Shown here piece by piece: positions 33,535 to 42,128 of a stretch of DNA of 64,000 bases (the stretch's first letter is position 1; each line of letters begins with the position of its first letter). The position numbers were made by a program, and so were the translations under genes. The DNA is from DAOTXS01 sp034435055. GTDB taxonomy: Bacteria; Chloroflexota; Anaerolineae; UBA4142. A model generated the notes under the pieces. It was not told where the DNA came from. It ran no database searches and worked only from the letters and a program-made list of their open reading frames with translations. Where the stretch lies: the NCBI GenBank assembly GCA_034435055.1, contig DAOTXS010000048.1, positions 42,883 to 106,882 of the forward strand. The letters run 5' to 3'.

Positions 33535-33569
33535 ACCGACCTGCGTTTTGTCGTAACGCAGTCGGTTTT
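33535..33569 (+). terminator. terminator-like hairpin in acsA leader
   Basis: ACCGAC-CTGCGTT pairs with AACGCAG-TCGGT around a 6-base loop and ends in TTTT. It lies about 35 bases before the acsA ATG. Confidence 0.65.
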
Positions 33570-33604
33570 CGTTTTCAAGAGATTTAGAATACCGGAGAAT
33601 CGTT

Positions 33605-35512
33605 ATGGCTAATGAGCAGAAAGACCTGACCGAAATCTATTCGCCTTTGCCCGATGTGGTGGCGAATGCGAACGTCAAATCGTATGAAGAAATGGCACGT
33701 CTCGCCGAGAAAGACTTGGCCGGTTTCTGGGGCGCGCGCGCCGAAGAGTTCGAATGGTTCAAGAAATGGGACAAGGTTTTGGACGATTCGAACAAACCGT
33801 TTTACAAATGGTTCGTCGGCGGGCAGGTGAACATTGCCTACAACTGTCTCGACCGGCACATCAAGACGTGGCGGCGTAACAAACTTGCGCTGATCTGGGA
33901 AGGCGAGAATGGCGAAGTGCGCACCTTTTCGTATCACGCGCTCAACCGCGAGGTGTGCAAGTTTGCCAACGTGTTGAAAGCAATGGGCGTCAAGAAAGGC
34001 GATCGCGTTACGATTTATATGGGGCGCGTGCCGGAATTGCCGATTGCGATGCTCGCGTGCGCGAAAATCGGCGCGGTGCATTCAGTCGTCTACGGTGGCT
34101 TTTCCGTCGAAGCGTTGCACGGCCGCATCGAAGACAGCCAATCGAACGTCGTCATCACGTGCGACGGCGGTTTCATGAACAACAAAATCGTCGAACTGAA
34201 AAAGATCGTCGATGAAGCGTTGAAACGCGCGCCGACCATCGAACACGTCATCGTGTTCAAACGCACCGGGCACGACGTGTATATGGAACAAGGGCGCGAT
34301 TATTGGTATCACGAATTGATGGGCTTGCCGATTGCGCGTACGAACGGCAGTGGGCGATGCGAAACTGAAGTGATGGACGCCGAAGACCCGCTCTTTTTAC
34401 TTTACACTTCCGGCACAACCGGCAAACCGAAAGCGATTTTGCACACGCACGGCGGTTATATGGTCGGCACGGCGACGACGTTGAAATGGGTTTTTGATTT
34501 GAAAGAAGAAGATCGTTGGTGGTGCTCCGCCGATCCGGGTTGGATTACCGGCCACTCGTACATTGTTTACGCGCCACTGCTTTTGGGCGCAACGTCTTTT
34601 ATGTACGAAGGCGCGCCGACGTACCCGTATCCAAATCGCTGGTGGTCGCTCGTCGAAAAGTACGGCATCACCGTTTTCTACACCGCGCCCACCGCGATTC
34701 GCGGCTTGATGCGTTTCGGCGAATCGTGGCCCAACCGCCACGACTTGTCATCCCTCCGATTGCTTGGCACCGTCGGCGAGCCGATCAACCCGGAAGCGTG
34801 GAAGTGGTACCATCGCGTCATCGGCAAAGGGCGTTGTCCGATTATGGACACGTGGTGGCAGACAGAAACCGGGATGTTTATGATCACGCCTCTGCCCGTG
34901 ACAAATCTAAAGCCGGGCAGTGCGACGCGCCCGTTCCCCGGGATTCAAGCCGACATTTACGACGAACAGGGCAAGCCGGTCAAACCCGGCGAAGAAGGTT
35001 ATCTCGTTCTCAAACAACCGTGGCCCGCGATGTTGCGGACGATCTATGGCGATCCCGACCGCTACGTCAGTCAGTACTGGAGCAAATATCCCGGCGTCTA
35101 TTTCACCGGCGATAGCGCACGCAAAGACGAAGATGGTTACTTTTGGATCATCGGTCGCGTGGACGATGTCATCAAAGTGTCCGGCTATCGTCTCGGCACC
35201 GCCGAAATCGAATCGGCGTTGGTCAGTCATCCGGCCGTCGCGGAAGCGGCGGCAATCGGTTTACCCCACGAAATCAAAGGACAGGCGATTCACACTTATG
35301 TTCTGCTCAAGCAAGGACGTGAGTCCTCGGAAGCATTGATCGAAGAACTCAAACAACACGTTGGGCATGAGTTGGGTCCGATTGCCAAGCCCGAAAAAAT
35401 CACCATCGTCGACAAGTTGCCCAAGACGCGGAGCGGCAAAATTATGCGCCGCGTGTTGAAGGCGCGCGCGCAAGGTCTACCCGAAGGGGATGTCACGACA
35501 CTTGAAGAATAA
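33605..35512 (+). CDS. acsA: acetyl-CoA synthetase (AMP-forming)
   Basis: The 635-residue ANL-superfamily ligase has the P-loop LLYTSGTTGKPKAI and the acyl pocket region WWCSADPGWITGHSYIVY. It also has TWWQTETG, the hinge Asp in VYFTGDSARKDEDGYFWIIGRVDDVIKVSGYR, and the C-terminal KTRSGKIMRR. The last holds the catalytic lysine that Gcn5-like acetylation controls. It makes acetyl-CoA from acetate, CoA and ATP. Length and motifs are normal. The ATG at 33605 follows CCGGAGAATCGTT. Its expression is probably set by the leader upstream. Confidence 0.98.
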   Translation: MANEQKDLTEIYSPLPDVVANANVKSYEEMARLAEKDLAGFWGARAEEFEWFKKWDKVLDDSNKPFYKWFVGGQVNIAYNCLDRHIKTWRRNKLALIWEGENGEVRTFSYHALNREVCKFANVLKAMGVKKGDRVTIYMGRVPELPIAMLACAKIGAVHSVVYGGFSVEALHGRIEDSQSNVVITCDGGFMNNKIVELKKIVDEALKRAPTIEHVIVFKRTGHDVYMEQGRDYWYHELMGLPIARTNGSGRCETEVMDAEDPLFLLYTSGTTGKPKAILHTHGGYMVGTATTLKWVFDLKEEDRWWCSADPGWITGHSYIVYAPLLLGATSFMYEGAPTYPYPNRWWSLVEKYGITVFYTAPTAIRGLMRFGESWPNRHDLSSLRLLGTVGEPINPEAWKWYHRVIGKGRCPIMDTWWQTETGMFMITPLPVTNLKPGSATRPFPGIQADIYDEQGKPVKPGEEGYLVLKQPWPAMLRTIYGDPDRYVSQYWSKYPGVYFTGDSARKDEDGYFWIIGRVDDVIKVSGYRLGTAEIESALVSHPAVAEAAAIGLPHEIKGQAIHTYVLLKQGRESSEALIEELKQHVGHELGPIAKPEKITIVDKLPKTRSGKIMRRVLKARAQGLPEGDVTTLEE

Positions 35513-35530
35513 AAGACTTGCCGGCGCGGT

Positions 35531-35569
35531 GTGATACTTTTGCACTTGGCGATGACCTGTTTGTACGTC
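35531..35569 (+). repeat. copy 2 of duplicated upstream motif
   Basis: GTGATACTTTTGC, CGATGACC and TTTGTACGTCG match the copy at 33384-33422. TAGAAT at 35591-35596 follows, then the small gene at 35639. Confidence 0.7.
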
Positions 35570-35638
35570 GCTCCTCTTCCAGATTTGTGCTAGAATCGAA
35601 ATTAGCCGCACCGCTGGAAGGAGAACAAAGGAGGAACA

Positions 35639-35830
35639 ATGTCTACCGTTCCGCCTTCGGACGTTGCTTATCGAGTTCTGCGACTCGAACAGCAATTGGA
35701 TTCATACGAGCACTTGCACGCCGAGGAGTTACGGCAAATTCGCGACGCGCTCGAAGAACTTAAAGCACTTGTGCTTGCACTGGCGCAAGAGCAAGCCAAG
35801 CCGGACGATAATGTGCCGGTCGCATCTTAA
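35639..35830 (+). CDS. small coiled-coil protein (63 aa)
   Basis: The 63-residue acidic protein has a leucine-heptad helix (YRVLRLEQQLDSYEHLHAEEL...ALEELKALVLAL) and a short flexible tail. GGAGGAACA precedes the ATG. A promoter-like region shared with acsA stands upstream and a strong terminator follows, so it is monocistronic. The function is unknown; the shared upstream motif suggests co-regulation with acetate activation. Confidence 0.75.
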   Translation: MSTVPPSDVAYRVLRLEQQLDSYEHLHAEELRQIRDALEELKALVLALAQEQAKPDDNVPVAS

Positions 35831-35833
35831 ACC

Positions 35834-35870
35834 CAAAAACCTTGCGAAAGAATCTTTCGCAAGGTTTTTT
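35834..35870 (+). terminator. strong intrinsic terminator
   Basis: AAAACCTTGCGAAAG pairs with CTTTCGCAAGGTTTT around AAT and ends in TTTTTT, just after the small coiled-coil gene. Confidence 0.95.
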
Positions 35871-35875
35871 AATCG

Positions 35876-35904
35876 TTGCGCGCCTTTACAAATCGGTGTA
35901 AAAT
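35876..35904 (+). promoter_or_regulatory. promoter of the methyltransferase gene (leaderless)
   Basis: TTGCGC, a 17-base spacer and TAAAAT end 7 bases before the ATG at 35912, so transcription would start at the initiation codon. Confidence 0.55.
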
Positions 35905-35911
35905 CAGGTTG

Positions 35912-36670
35912 ATGACAAACACCCAACCCATCACCGAATTACCAGAAGATCGACATTGGTGGTTCGCCACCCGCACGTGGTCGTTATTGAATTTGCTCGA
36001 CGCGCATGTCACGCGCCGCGAGGGTAACGTACTCGATATTGGTTGCGGCGCGGGCAACATGATTCATCACCTCGCGCGGTACGGGCGCGTGCAAGGCATC
36101 GAAGTTGATGCGCGCCCGGTGGCGATGGCGCAAGCGCGCGGCTATGATGTGCGCCAAGCTGACGCGACGCGCGGGATTCCATTTCCAGATGCCTCATTTG
36201 ATTTGGTTACTGCGCTCGACGTGATTGAACACGTCGACGCAGACGAAGCGATTCTGCGTGAAGCGTTTCGCGTGGCGCGTCCCGGCGCAACGCTGGCGAT
36301 TTCGGTGCCCGCGTTTCAATGGCTCTGGAGTTACAACGATGTTTTGAACGGACACAAACATCGTTACACGCCCGGCGAATTGCGCGAACGCGTCGAGCGC
36401 GCCGGCTTTCGCGTCAAGCGATTGACGTTTGGATTCTTTCTCGTCTTTCCAATGTCCGCGCCGCTGATTCTGCTACGGAATCGAATGGGACAGAAAAAAG
36501 AATTGCGGTCGCATCACCTTTCGCAAGACGAGTACCAAGTCGAAATGGAGCCGGTGTCGCCGTGGCTCAACACCACTTTGCGCGGCGTCGGTCGAGTGGA
36601 AGCCGCGCTCGTCAAGCAAATCGATTTGCCGATTGGTACGTCATTGATGGTCGTGGCGGAGAAAGCTTAG
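35912..36670 (+). CDS. class I SAM-dependent methyltransferase
   Basis: The 252-residue protein has SAM motif I in NVLDIGCGAGNMIHHLA, an acidic ribose contact in GIEVDARPVAMA, motif II DLVTALDVIEHVDAD and the motif III region VARPGATLAISVPA. The N-terminal ELPEDRHWWFATRTWSL and the C-terminal hydrophobic FFLVFPMSAPLILL suggest membrane association, as in polysaccharide- or lipid-modifying Methyltransf_11 proteins. The substrate is unknown. The longer frame starting at 35876 would begin upstream of the -10 box and is rejected. Confidence 0.9.
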   Translation: MTNTQPITELPEDRHWWFATRTWSLLNLLDAHVTRREGNVLDIGCGAGNMIHHLARYGRVQGIEVDARPVAMAQARGYDVRQADATRGIPFPDASFDLVTALDVIEHVDADEAILREAFRVARPGATLAISVPAFQWLWSYNDVLNGHKHRYTPGELRERVERAGFRVKRLTFGFFLVFPMSAPLILLRNRMGQKKELRSHHLSQDEYQVEMEPVSPWLNTTLRGVGRVEAALVKQIDLPIGTSLMVVAEKA

Positions 36671-36681
36671 GAGGTACTAAA

Positions 36682-36933
36682 ATGCCAAAAATCGAAGAAG
36701 AAAAACAATTATCATGGGAAGATCATCTTGCCGAAGCGATCAAAGCGTTTCGCGGCGAGATGAAAGAGATGCACGCTGAATGTTTGCCCGCCGATTTCCA
36801 CACGCATCGACGCGCGGCACAAAAAGAAATGTTGCTCGCGTGGCGGTCGCTGATCGATGCGCGCATCGAAAAACTTGAGAAAGCGGAAAAGACAAAGTCC
36901 GCGCCGAAAGCAACCAAAATCAAAGTCGAATAA
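36682..36933 (+). CDS. small charged protein (83 aa)
   Basis: AGGAGG lies 5 bases before the ATG at 36682, 11 bases after the methyltransferase stop, so the two genes form an operon. The product is helical and highly charged (EDHLAEAIKAFRGEMKEMHAE, then a Lys-rich tail). It has no recognised family. Confidence 0.7.
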   Translation: MPKIEEEKQLSWEDHLAEAIKAFRGEMKEMHAECLPADFHTHRRAAQKEMLLAWRSLIDARIEKLEKAEKTKSAPKATKIKVE

Positions 36934-36941
36934 CGTCAAGC

Positions 36942-36984
36942 GCGAAACGTAAACGGATGCGATTGTCATTCGTTTACGCTTCGC
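36942..36984. terminator. bidirectional hairpin between converging genes
   Basis: GCGAAACGTAAACG pairs with CGTTTACGCTTCGC (one unpaired base) around a 15-base loop. It serves the small gene and partly overlaps the end of the rqcH gene. Confidence 0.5.
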
Positions 36985-38620
36985 GGTCGGAATGACTCAA
37001 CCGCACACTGATTGTTCGCTCATTCGTAACCCACACCATCCCCGCTCGTCCTCCGCGTACGCGATGCACATTTTTGCGCGGCGTAACGATGACATCGACC
37101 ACCGAATTGCTGCGCGCTTGCGAGTACTGCGCCGCGAGTTTTGCCGCTTCTTGAATTGTCGCTTCTGGAATTTCGCGCCCGGCACGAACGATGACCACGT
37201 GCGCGCCGGCGATTCCGCGCGCGTGGAGCCACAAATCATCGGCGCGCGCGCGGCGAAAAGTAAGCTCCTCATTCTGCCGCGCGTTCTTGCCGACGAGCAG
37301 CGTGAATCCGTCTTGCGAAGTGAATGTGCGTGGCTCGCTCGGCTTGACTTTGATTTTTTGTTTCGCCTCGGTCAGCAAGCCGGCTTCGCGCGCAGCGACG
37401 ATTACTGCATCAATCTCCGCCCGATTCTCTGCGAGTTCCAAATCGTTCAGCATTTGCTCCGCGTATTCCACGTCAGCGTTTGCTTGCGCCAGCAACGCCG
37501 GCACGCGCGCCGCTGCCTCTTTCGCGCGATGATACTCTTTGAAATACCTTTGCGCGTTCTCGACGGCGGACAATTTTGGATCAAGCGCAATCTCCAATTT
37601 CCCAATCTCAGTTTCTGCGTTTAATTTTTCCTGGCGCGGCTGGATTTGCGACACGTGCGCAAAAATCGTCTCGCCGCTCACGCGCAACCGCTCGAGGTCG
37701 CCGGCGCGGGCTTGCTCTTGCGCGAGCGCGTCGCGTTTGCGGACAAGTTTATCACGCGCCTCGACAAGTTGAAATCGCAAGGGTTCTTTGACTGCCGCGT
37801 ACGATTCTGGCGTGCCGTAAAATGTTTCGATGGCGGCGCTGATGGATGAGAAATTTTGGTGATGGGGCAAGTGGGTGATTAGGTACGGCGCAAACGCGGC
37901 GGGTTCATCGTCTTGGTACGCCACGCACGGTTGCCAAGGTGCGCGCGTCAATTCCATCAGAATCTGCCAAATGCGTTCCGGCTTGTTGGTGCCAGCGCGA
38001 CATTCCACTTCGCGCGCAAGCAAGGGACTGACACCGGCAATCGATTTGACCAACACACGCCACACCGGTTCGTCGGCGTGCTCGGCAAGGATTTGCGCAA
38101 GATCGTGTGCGGTAAACGTCGTTCGTTTATTTTGCGGCGGGGGCGGCGCATATTTTCGATGAGGCAACGTCACGCGCACACGATTCATCGCCGGCGTCAC
38201 GCGCTTGACCGCGTCGAGCACCACGCCCGCCGCGTCGAGCAAAATGAGGTTCGAGTACTTGCCCATCGTTTCGACGATGAGTGTGGACACGCCTTCGCTT
38301 GAATGATCGAATTCGATTTGAAGGACACGTTCGTGCGGCAGTTGCGTGATGGAATTGATGAACGCGTTCGCGGTGTGCTTGCGAAGGAGTAAAAGTAAAG
38401 GCGAGGGGGTTTCGCCGGTGCCGCGCAGTTTTTGCGAAACAAGATGCACGCGTGCGTCGTCGGGGTGCGCGGTGACAAAAAGATAGCGGCGTTGATGTTG
38501 CGCGTAGATTTCAAAACCAAACGCGAGCGCATCCAACTGGACAATCTCTTGGACCCGCCCGCGCAGAATTTGTTCGTTCAGTTCATCGACGACGGCAGAG
38601 AGGGTCGTGGCGTCAAACAT
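36974..38620 (-). CDS. rqcH: RqcH/NFACT ribosome quality-control protein
   Basis: The protein has about 548 residues. The NFACT-N domain starts MFDATTLSAVVDELNEQI with FVTAHPDDARVHLV. A long coiled coil runs at about 270-410, and the NFACT-R domain ends the protein (FTLLVGKNARQNEELTFRRARADDLWLHARGIAGAHVVI). Bacterial RqcH binds stalled 50S subunits and adds C-terminal alanine tails using tRNA-Ala. Older annotation calls this family fibronectin-binding protein, but there is no signal peptide. The ATG at 38620 is chosen over one 15 codons upstream. Confidence 0.95.
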   Translation of the reverse strand: MFDATTLSAVVDELNEQILRGRVQEIVQLDALAFGFEIYAQHQRRYLFVTAHPDDARVHLVSQKLRGTGETPSPLLLLLRKHTANAFINSITQLPHERVLQIEFDHSSEGVSTLIVETMGKYSNLILLDAAGVVLDAVKRVTPAMNRVRVTLPHRKYAPPPPQNKRTTFTAHDLAQILAEHADEPVWRVLVKSIAGVSPLLAREVECRAGTNKPERIWQILMELTRAPWQPCVAYQDDEPAAFAPYLITHLPHHQNFSSISAAIETFYGTPESYAAVKEPLRFQLVEARDKLVRKRDALAQEQARAGDLERLRVSGETIFAHVSQIQPRQEKLNAETEIGKLEIALDPKLSAVENAQRYFKEYHRAKEAAARVPALLAQANADVEYAEQMLNDLELAENRAEIDAVIVAAREAGLLTEAKQKIKVKPSEPRTFTSQDGFTLLVGKNARQNEELTFRRARADDLWLHARGIAGAHVVIVRAGREIPEATIQEAAKLAAQYSQARSNSVVDVIVTPRKNVHRVRGGRAGMVWVTNERTISVRLSHSDREA

Positions 38621-38668
38621 CGCGGACGATTGTAAACCAGAACCCGGTTTTCCGCAAACCCTCACCTT

Positions 38669-39940
38669 TTATTTTTGCTGAACCTTGTCTAGCAAGAATG
38701 CTTCGCCAATTTGATTTTCGATTGCCACCTCGCGCAGCCGCAAGCCGCGTACGTGGCGCGCAAAAAAGCCGGCGCGTTGCATCGATTGAATATCGTCCGC
38801 CATATCCGGTTCGCCAGCGTGCGCGTCCGTTGCCATTGCAATCGACACATCATCGAACGAAACATCTTCAATCGGCATTTCTGGCAAGCCGTACAAAAAT
38901 GCGGCGGCGTAATGCGAATTGCGTGCGGTGATGTGGCTGTAATGAATGCGGCGAAAAATTGGCGTGCCGCCGGTGATCGGTTGCGGCTGTTTGTTCGAGA
39001 CGAACTGATTGCCGCGCGCGTTGATGTGATAGTACAGATTCATCGTGAACGGACACAACACATCGGTCATCACGAGGTTCGACGCGCGAATGTCTTCGAC
39101 GATGCCGCCGCGCCCGCGCCGCGATTTCAAGCGAATGCCGCGATCGGTGCCGACGAACACACAATTCGAAATGACGATGTTGCGCACGCCGCCGCTCATT
39201 TCACTGCCGATGACGATGCCACCGTGCCCGTGCACCATCGTGCAATTTGTGATTGTGATGTTCTCACAGGGAACGAGCAATTCTTGCGATTCAGTTTCGA
39301 TGCCGGATTTAATCGTTACGCAATCATCGCCAACGTCGATGTGACAATTGGAAATATGGACGTTGCGGCACGAATCGGGATTGATGCCGTCGGTGTTCGG
39401 CGAGTCGGCGGGGTTGCGGATGGTCACTTGATCAACGGTTACATTTTCGCAATGCACAGGATTGATTGTCCACGCCGGCGAGTTGGTGAGCGTGACCCCT
39501 TCGATGAGAACGTTCGTAGAGTTTGAAAACGCAATCAATCGCGGGCGCGGCGCGTCAAGTGTTTGCGCGCGATGCAGTTGCCACCACCTCTCGCCGCGTC
39601 CGTCGATGATGCCGCACCCGGTCACCGCGATATTTTTCAACCCATCGCCGGCAATAAGCGGCGCGTGCGTTGGTTGCGTCACACCTTCCCAACGCATCGT
39701 AACGAGTGGATAATCGGCAAGATTTTGACTCCCGAGCAAAACCGCGCCGGCGTCGATGAACAACGTGATATTGTCGCGCAGAAAAATCGAACCGACGACG
39801 TACTTGCCGGCGGGAATAAAAATCGTTCCGCCGCCGATGTGCGCGGCGGCGTCAAGCGCGCGTTGCATTGCCGGCGAATCGAGCGTGATGCCATCGCCGA
39901 TGGCGCCATAATCGCGAACGTTGAACAAACACGTTGGCAT
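38669..39940 (-). CDS. GH28 family polygalacturonase, cytoplasmic
   Basis: The 423-residue right-handed beta-helix enzyme has the GH28 motifs in order: SPNTDGINPDSC, VGDDCVTIKSG, VHGHGGIVIGSE and RGIRLKSRRGRG. These supply the catalytic aspartates, the HG motif and the substrate-binding RxK. It hydrolyses alpha-1,4-galacturonan or related oligomers. No signal peptide is present (MPTCLFNVRDYGAIGDG), so it should act on imported oligomers. Its ATG directly follows the TAA of the pectinesterase gene (TAAATG). Confidence 0.96.
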   Translation of the reverse strand: MPTCLFNVRDYGAIGDGITLDSPAMQRALDAAAHIGGGTIFIPAGKYVVGSIFLRDNITLFIDAGAVLLGSQNLADYPLVTMRWEGVTQPTHAPLIAGDGLKNIAVTGCGIIDGRGERWWQLHRAQTLDAPRPRLIAFSNSTNVLIEGVTLTNSPAWTINPVHCENVTVDQVTIRNPADSPNTDGINPDSCRNVHISNCHIDVGDDCVTIKSGIETESQELLVPCENITITNCTMVHGHGGIVIGSEMSGGVRNIVISNCVFVGTDRGIRLKSRRGRGGIVEDIRASNLVMTDVLCPFTMNLYYHINARGNQFVSNKQPQPITGGTPIFRRIHYSHITARNSHYAAAFLYGLPEMPIEDVSFDDVSIAMATDAHAGEPDMADDIQSMQRAGFFARHVRGLRLREVAIENQIGEAFLLDKVQQK

Positions 39941-40975
39941 TTATTTCTCCGCTGGCTTCCATCCGCCCAAAACATTTTCGATCGTGTACTTGGGCGCTTC
40001 ACTTTCACTCAGGACACGGCGCGCGGAGTGTTGCAGCGCCCCAGGTCCCGTACTGCCGTACTCGAAAAACCGCGCATCCTGGGGATAGAACCAAATCTGC
40101 TTGCCGTCCTTGTCCCATCCGTGCATCCGCTCCCAACCTGGGGCGATGATGTGTGAATCCATCCAACAATTTTTGAACACGACACAGCCCACCGCGTTTG
40201 GATTTGCCGAACGCGTACCATCTGCCCATAATGTCGTGGGATGCCAGGGACGCCCGAGCGCAACCGAGGCGTCGGCTAATTCCGGCAACGCTTTTTTCAA
40301 GCGGCAATTGACAAACAAAAATCCGTACGCGTTCGATAGCAATGTGCTTGCGGCGGTAATGTAGCCGCGATCGCGCGACACAAGGTCGCAATCGTCGAAC
40401 ACGGCTTGCCCCGCGCCAAAAATAAAATCGATGTGCCCGGTGATGTAACAGTGCTGAAAATAACTGCGCCCGGCATTGACCAACAGTGTATCGTGATAAC
40501 CAACGAGCGCCACGTTTTTGAGAATGACGCAGTCGCTGGCTTGGTTGATTCTCAGGGCAACCGCTTGAGTATTTTTAAAGCGCGTAGGATCGTAACTCGC
40601 TTTGGCGGCATTCGCCGGAAAATCAAAACTATTTTCGATTGTGAGGTTTTCGAGACACACCTCACGCGCCAGAATGGATACACTCGCGCTACCGAATGTA
40701 CCATACGTCGTTCCATCGGGCTTTTTGGTGTCCGCCGCATCGTCAAACGTTAGGATGGTTCGATCCTGGCTTTCGCCGATGAGTGTGATGAGCGGTTTAT
40801 CGATTGTCAGTTTTTCGTAATAGCGACCATTCTTGATCAAGATGATATACGGCACAGTCAAGTTGTTAGGGGCGTCGTCCAACGCGCTGGCAACCTGGGT
40901 GTACATCTTGATGCTATTCACGTTTGCGCCGGGGGCGCCGGCGTAATGGCTATCAACAATCGCGTGCGGATTCAT
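39941..40975 (-). CDS. CE8 family pectin methylesterase, cytoplasmic
   Basis: The 344-residue beta-helix esterase has YHDTLLVNAGRSYFQHCYITG, the catalytic GHIDFIFGAGQAVFDDC and SVALGRPWHP, all diagnostic of CE8. It removes methyl esters from galacturonate residues. There is no signal peptide. The ATG at 40975 (MNPHAIVDSHYAG) overlaps the end of the GH105 gene by 23 bases, so the two are translationally linked. Confidence 0.95.
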   Translation of the reverse strand: MNPHAIVDSHYAGAPGANVNSIKMYTQVASALDDAPNNLTVPYIILIKNGRYYEKLTIDKPLITLIGESQDRTILTFDDAADTKKPDGTTYGTFGSASVSILAREVCLENLTIENSFDFPANAAKASYDPTRFKNTQAVALRINQASDCVILKNVALVGYHDTLLVNAGRSYFQHCYITGHIDFIFGAGQAVFDDCDLVSRDRGYITAASTLLSNAYGFLFVNCRLKKALPELADASVALGRPWHPTTLWADGTRSANPNAVGCVVFKNCWMDSHIIAPGWERMHGWDKDGKQIWFYPQDARFFEYGSTGPGALQHSARRVLSESEAPKYTIENVLGGWKPAEK

Positions 40976-42074
40976 AATTTTCGATTTCGGTACTTGCCAG
41001 AAGAAATGCGCCAACGCCGTGATGATTATCGGTTACGCGCGGCTCGCTGATGTAATATGCGTACGAACCGTCACGGTACGGCGTGCCGCCCAAGCCCGCA
41101 CTGCGACACGTGTTCGTCAAATGCACGTGACCCGCCTCATCGAGTTGAATAAATTGTTCGATGATGCCGGCATACGCACGTTGCGCGATTCCCCCAAATT
41201 TTTCGGCGAGATATTTTTGTCGCGCGCCTTTTGTCATGGCGTACACAAACATACACGATGCGGACGATTCAAGGTAATTGCCCGCGCGAGTTCCTTGATC
41301 GAGCAATTGATACCACACGCCGGTCGATTCATCTTGCACACGCACAACTGCCTCCAGCGTACGCTGCAAAATGGCACAGAGATCATTTCGGCGTGCGTGG
41401 TCGCGTGGTAGAAAATCGAGCACATCGACGATTGCCATTACGTACCACCCCATCGCGCGTCCCCAGAAATGCGGCGAACAACCGGTGTCTGGATTTGCCC
41501 AGCGTTGTTGTTGGCTTTCGTCCCAGGCGTGGTAGAGCAACCCGGTTTGCGGATCGCGCGTGTGTTGTTCGATCAAGATAATTTGATGAACGATGTCGTC
41601 GAATGCGCGTGATGCGTGTGGGGTGGGGCGTGCGAAGGTGGCTTCGTACTGCGCGTAAAAGGCATCCGCCATATAAATGCCGTCGAGCCACATTTGGTTG
41701 GGATAAATTTGCTTGTGCCAAAAACCATTCGTTTTGGTGCGCGGGTGCGTGTCGAGTTGGGAACGCAAAAGGTCGAGCGCGCGTTTGTATTTTTCGTCGC
41801 GCGTCATGGCATAAAGATTGAACAGCACTTTGCCGGTGTTCAATCGATCAACATTGTATTCGTCCACCCGGTAACCACGAATCGCGCCGTCGGGCTGCAC
41901 GAACGCATCGATGTTATGCTTGATGTAATCAAAATATTTTTGCTCGCCGGTTGCGCGCCAGATATTTTCATATCCCTTGAGCACGAGCCCCCATTGATAA
42001 TTCCACTCGTCGGCGAGCAAAGGGAAGCGCGCCATCGTCGAATCTGCCATGCGCACAGACCATCGTTCAGACAA
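40953..42074 (-). CDS. GH105 family unsaturated rhamnogalacturonyl hydrolase
   Basis: The protein has about 373 residues and an (alpha/alpha)6-barrel pattern. LADEWNYQWGLVLKGYENIW, GFWHKQIYPNQMWLDGIYMADAF with the catalytic Asp region, SPHFWGRAMGWYVMAIVDVL and SSASCMFVYAMTKGAR are typical of YteR/YesR proteins. It removes the unsaturated uronic acid left by pectate or rhamnogalacturonan lyases. I start at the TTG at 42074 because GGAGG lies 5 bases upstream; a GTG at 42104 is the alternative. There is no signal peptide. Confidence 0.93.
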   Translation of the reverse strand: MSERWSVRMADSTMARFPLLADEWNYQWGLVLKGYENIWRATGEQKYFDYIKHNIDAFVQPDGAIRGYRVDEYNVDRLNTGKVLFNLYAMTRDEKYKRALDLLRSQLDTHPRTKTNGFWHKQIYPNQMWLDGIYMADAFYAQYEATFARPTPHASRAFDDIVHQIILIEQHTRDPQTGLLYHAWDESQQQRWANPDTGCSPHFWGRAMGWYVMAIVDVLDFLPRDHARRNDLCAILQRTLEAVVRVQDESTGVWYQLLDQGTRAGNYLESSASCMFVYAMTKGARQKYLAEKFGGIAQRAYAGIIEQFIQLDEAGHVHLTNTCRSAGLGGTPYRDGSYAYYISEPRVTDNHHGVGAFLLASTEIENYESARDC

Positions 42075-42128
42075 GAGTTCCTCCAATCGACCACCGACCC
42101 CCACGCTTTTGCGGCTTGTTGGCGGCGG

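Larger units (their letters stand above)
33292..33604. promoter_or_regulatory. acsA upstream region: conserved motif, -10 box and terminator-like leader
   Basis: This 313-base gap has no convincing ORF. From left to right it holds a 40-base motif (33384-33422) that recurs at 35531-35569, a TAGAAT -10 candidate at 33444-33449, and a leader of about 85 bases with a short GCCGGGTTGTAACACGGC hairpin. A strong terminator-like hairpin stands at 33535-33569, and then the acsA ribosome site. The arrangement suggests attenuation or a riboswitch-like leader for acsA. No known aptamer was recognised. Confidence 0.5.

Noticed and set aside
33500..33569. TPP riboswitch before acsA, suggested by CTGAGA and a CCGACCTGCG segment
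   Set aside because: The second conserved TPP block and the expected arm pairing are missing. The segment is better explained as a terminator hairpin.
36974..38620. Naming the NFACT protein a fibronectin-binding adhesin
   Set aside because: There is no signal peptide or surface anchor, and the NFACT-N and NFACT-R domains match RqcH of ribosome quality control.
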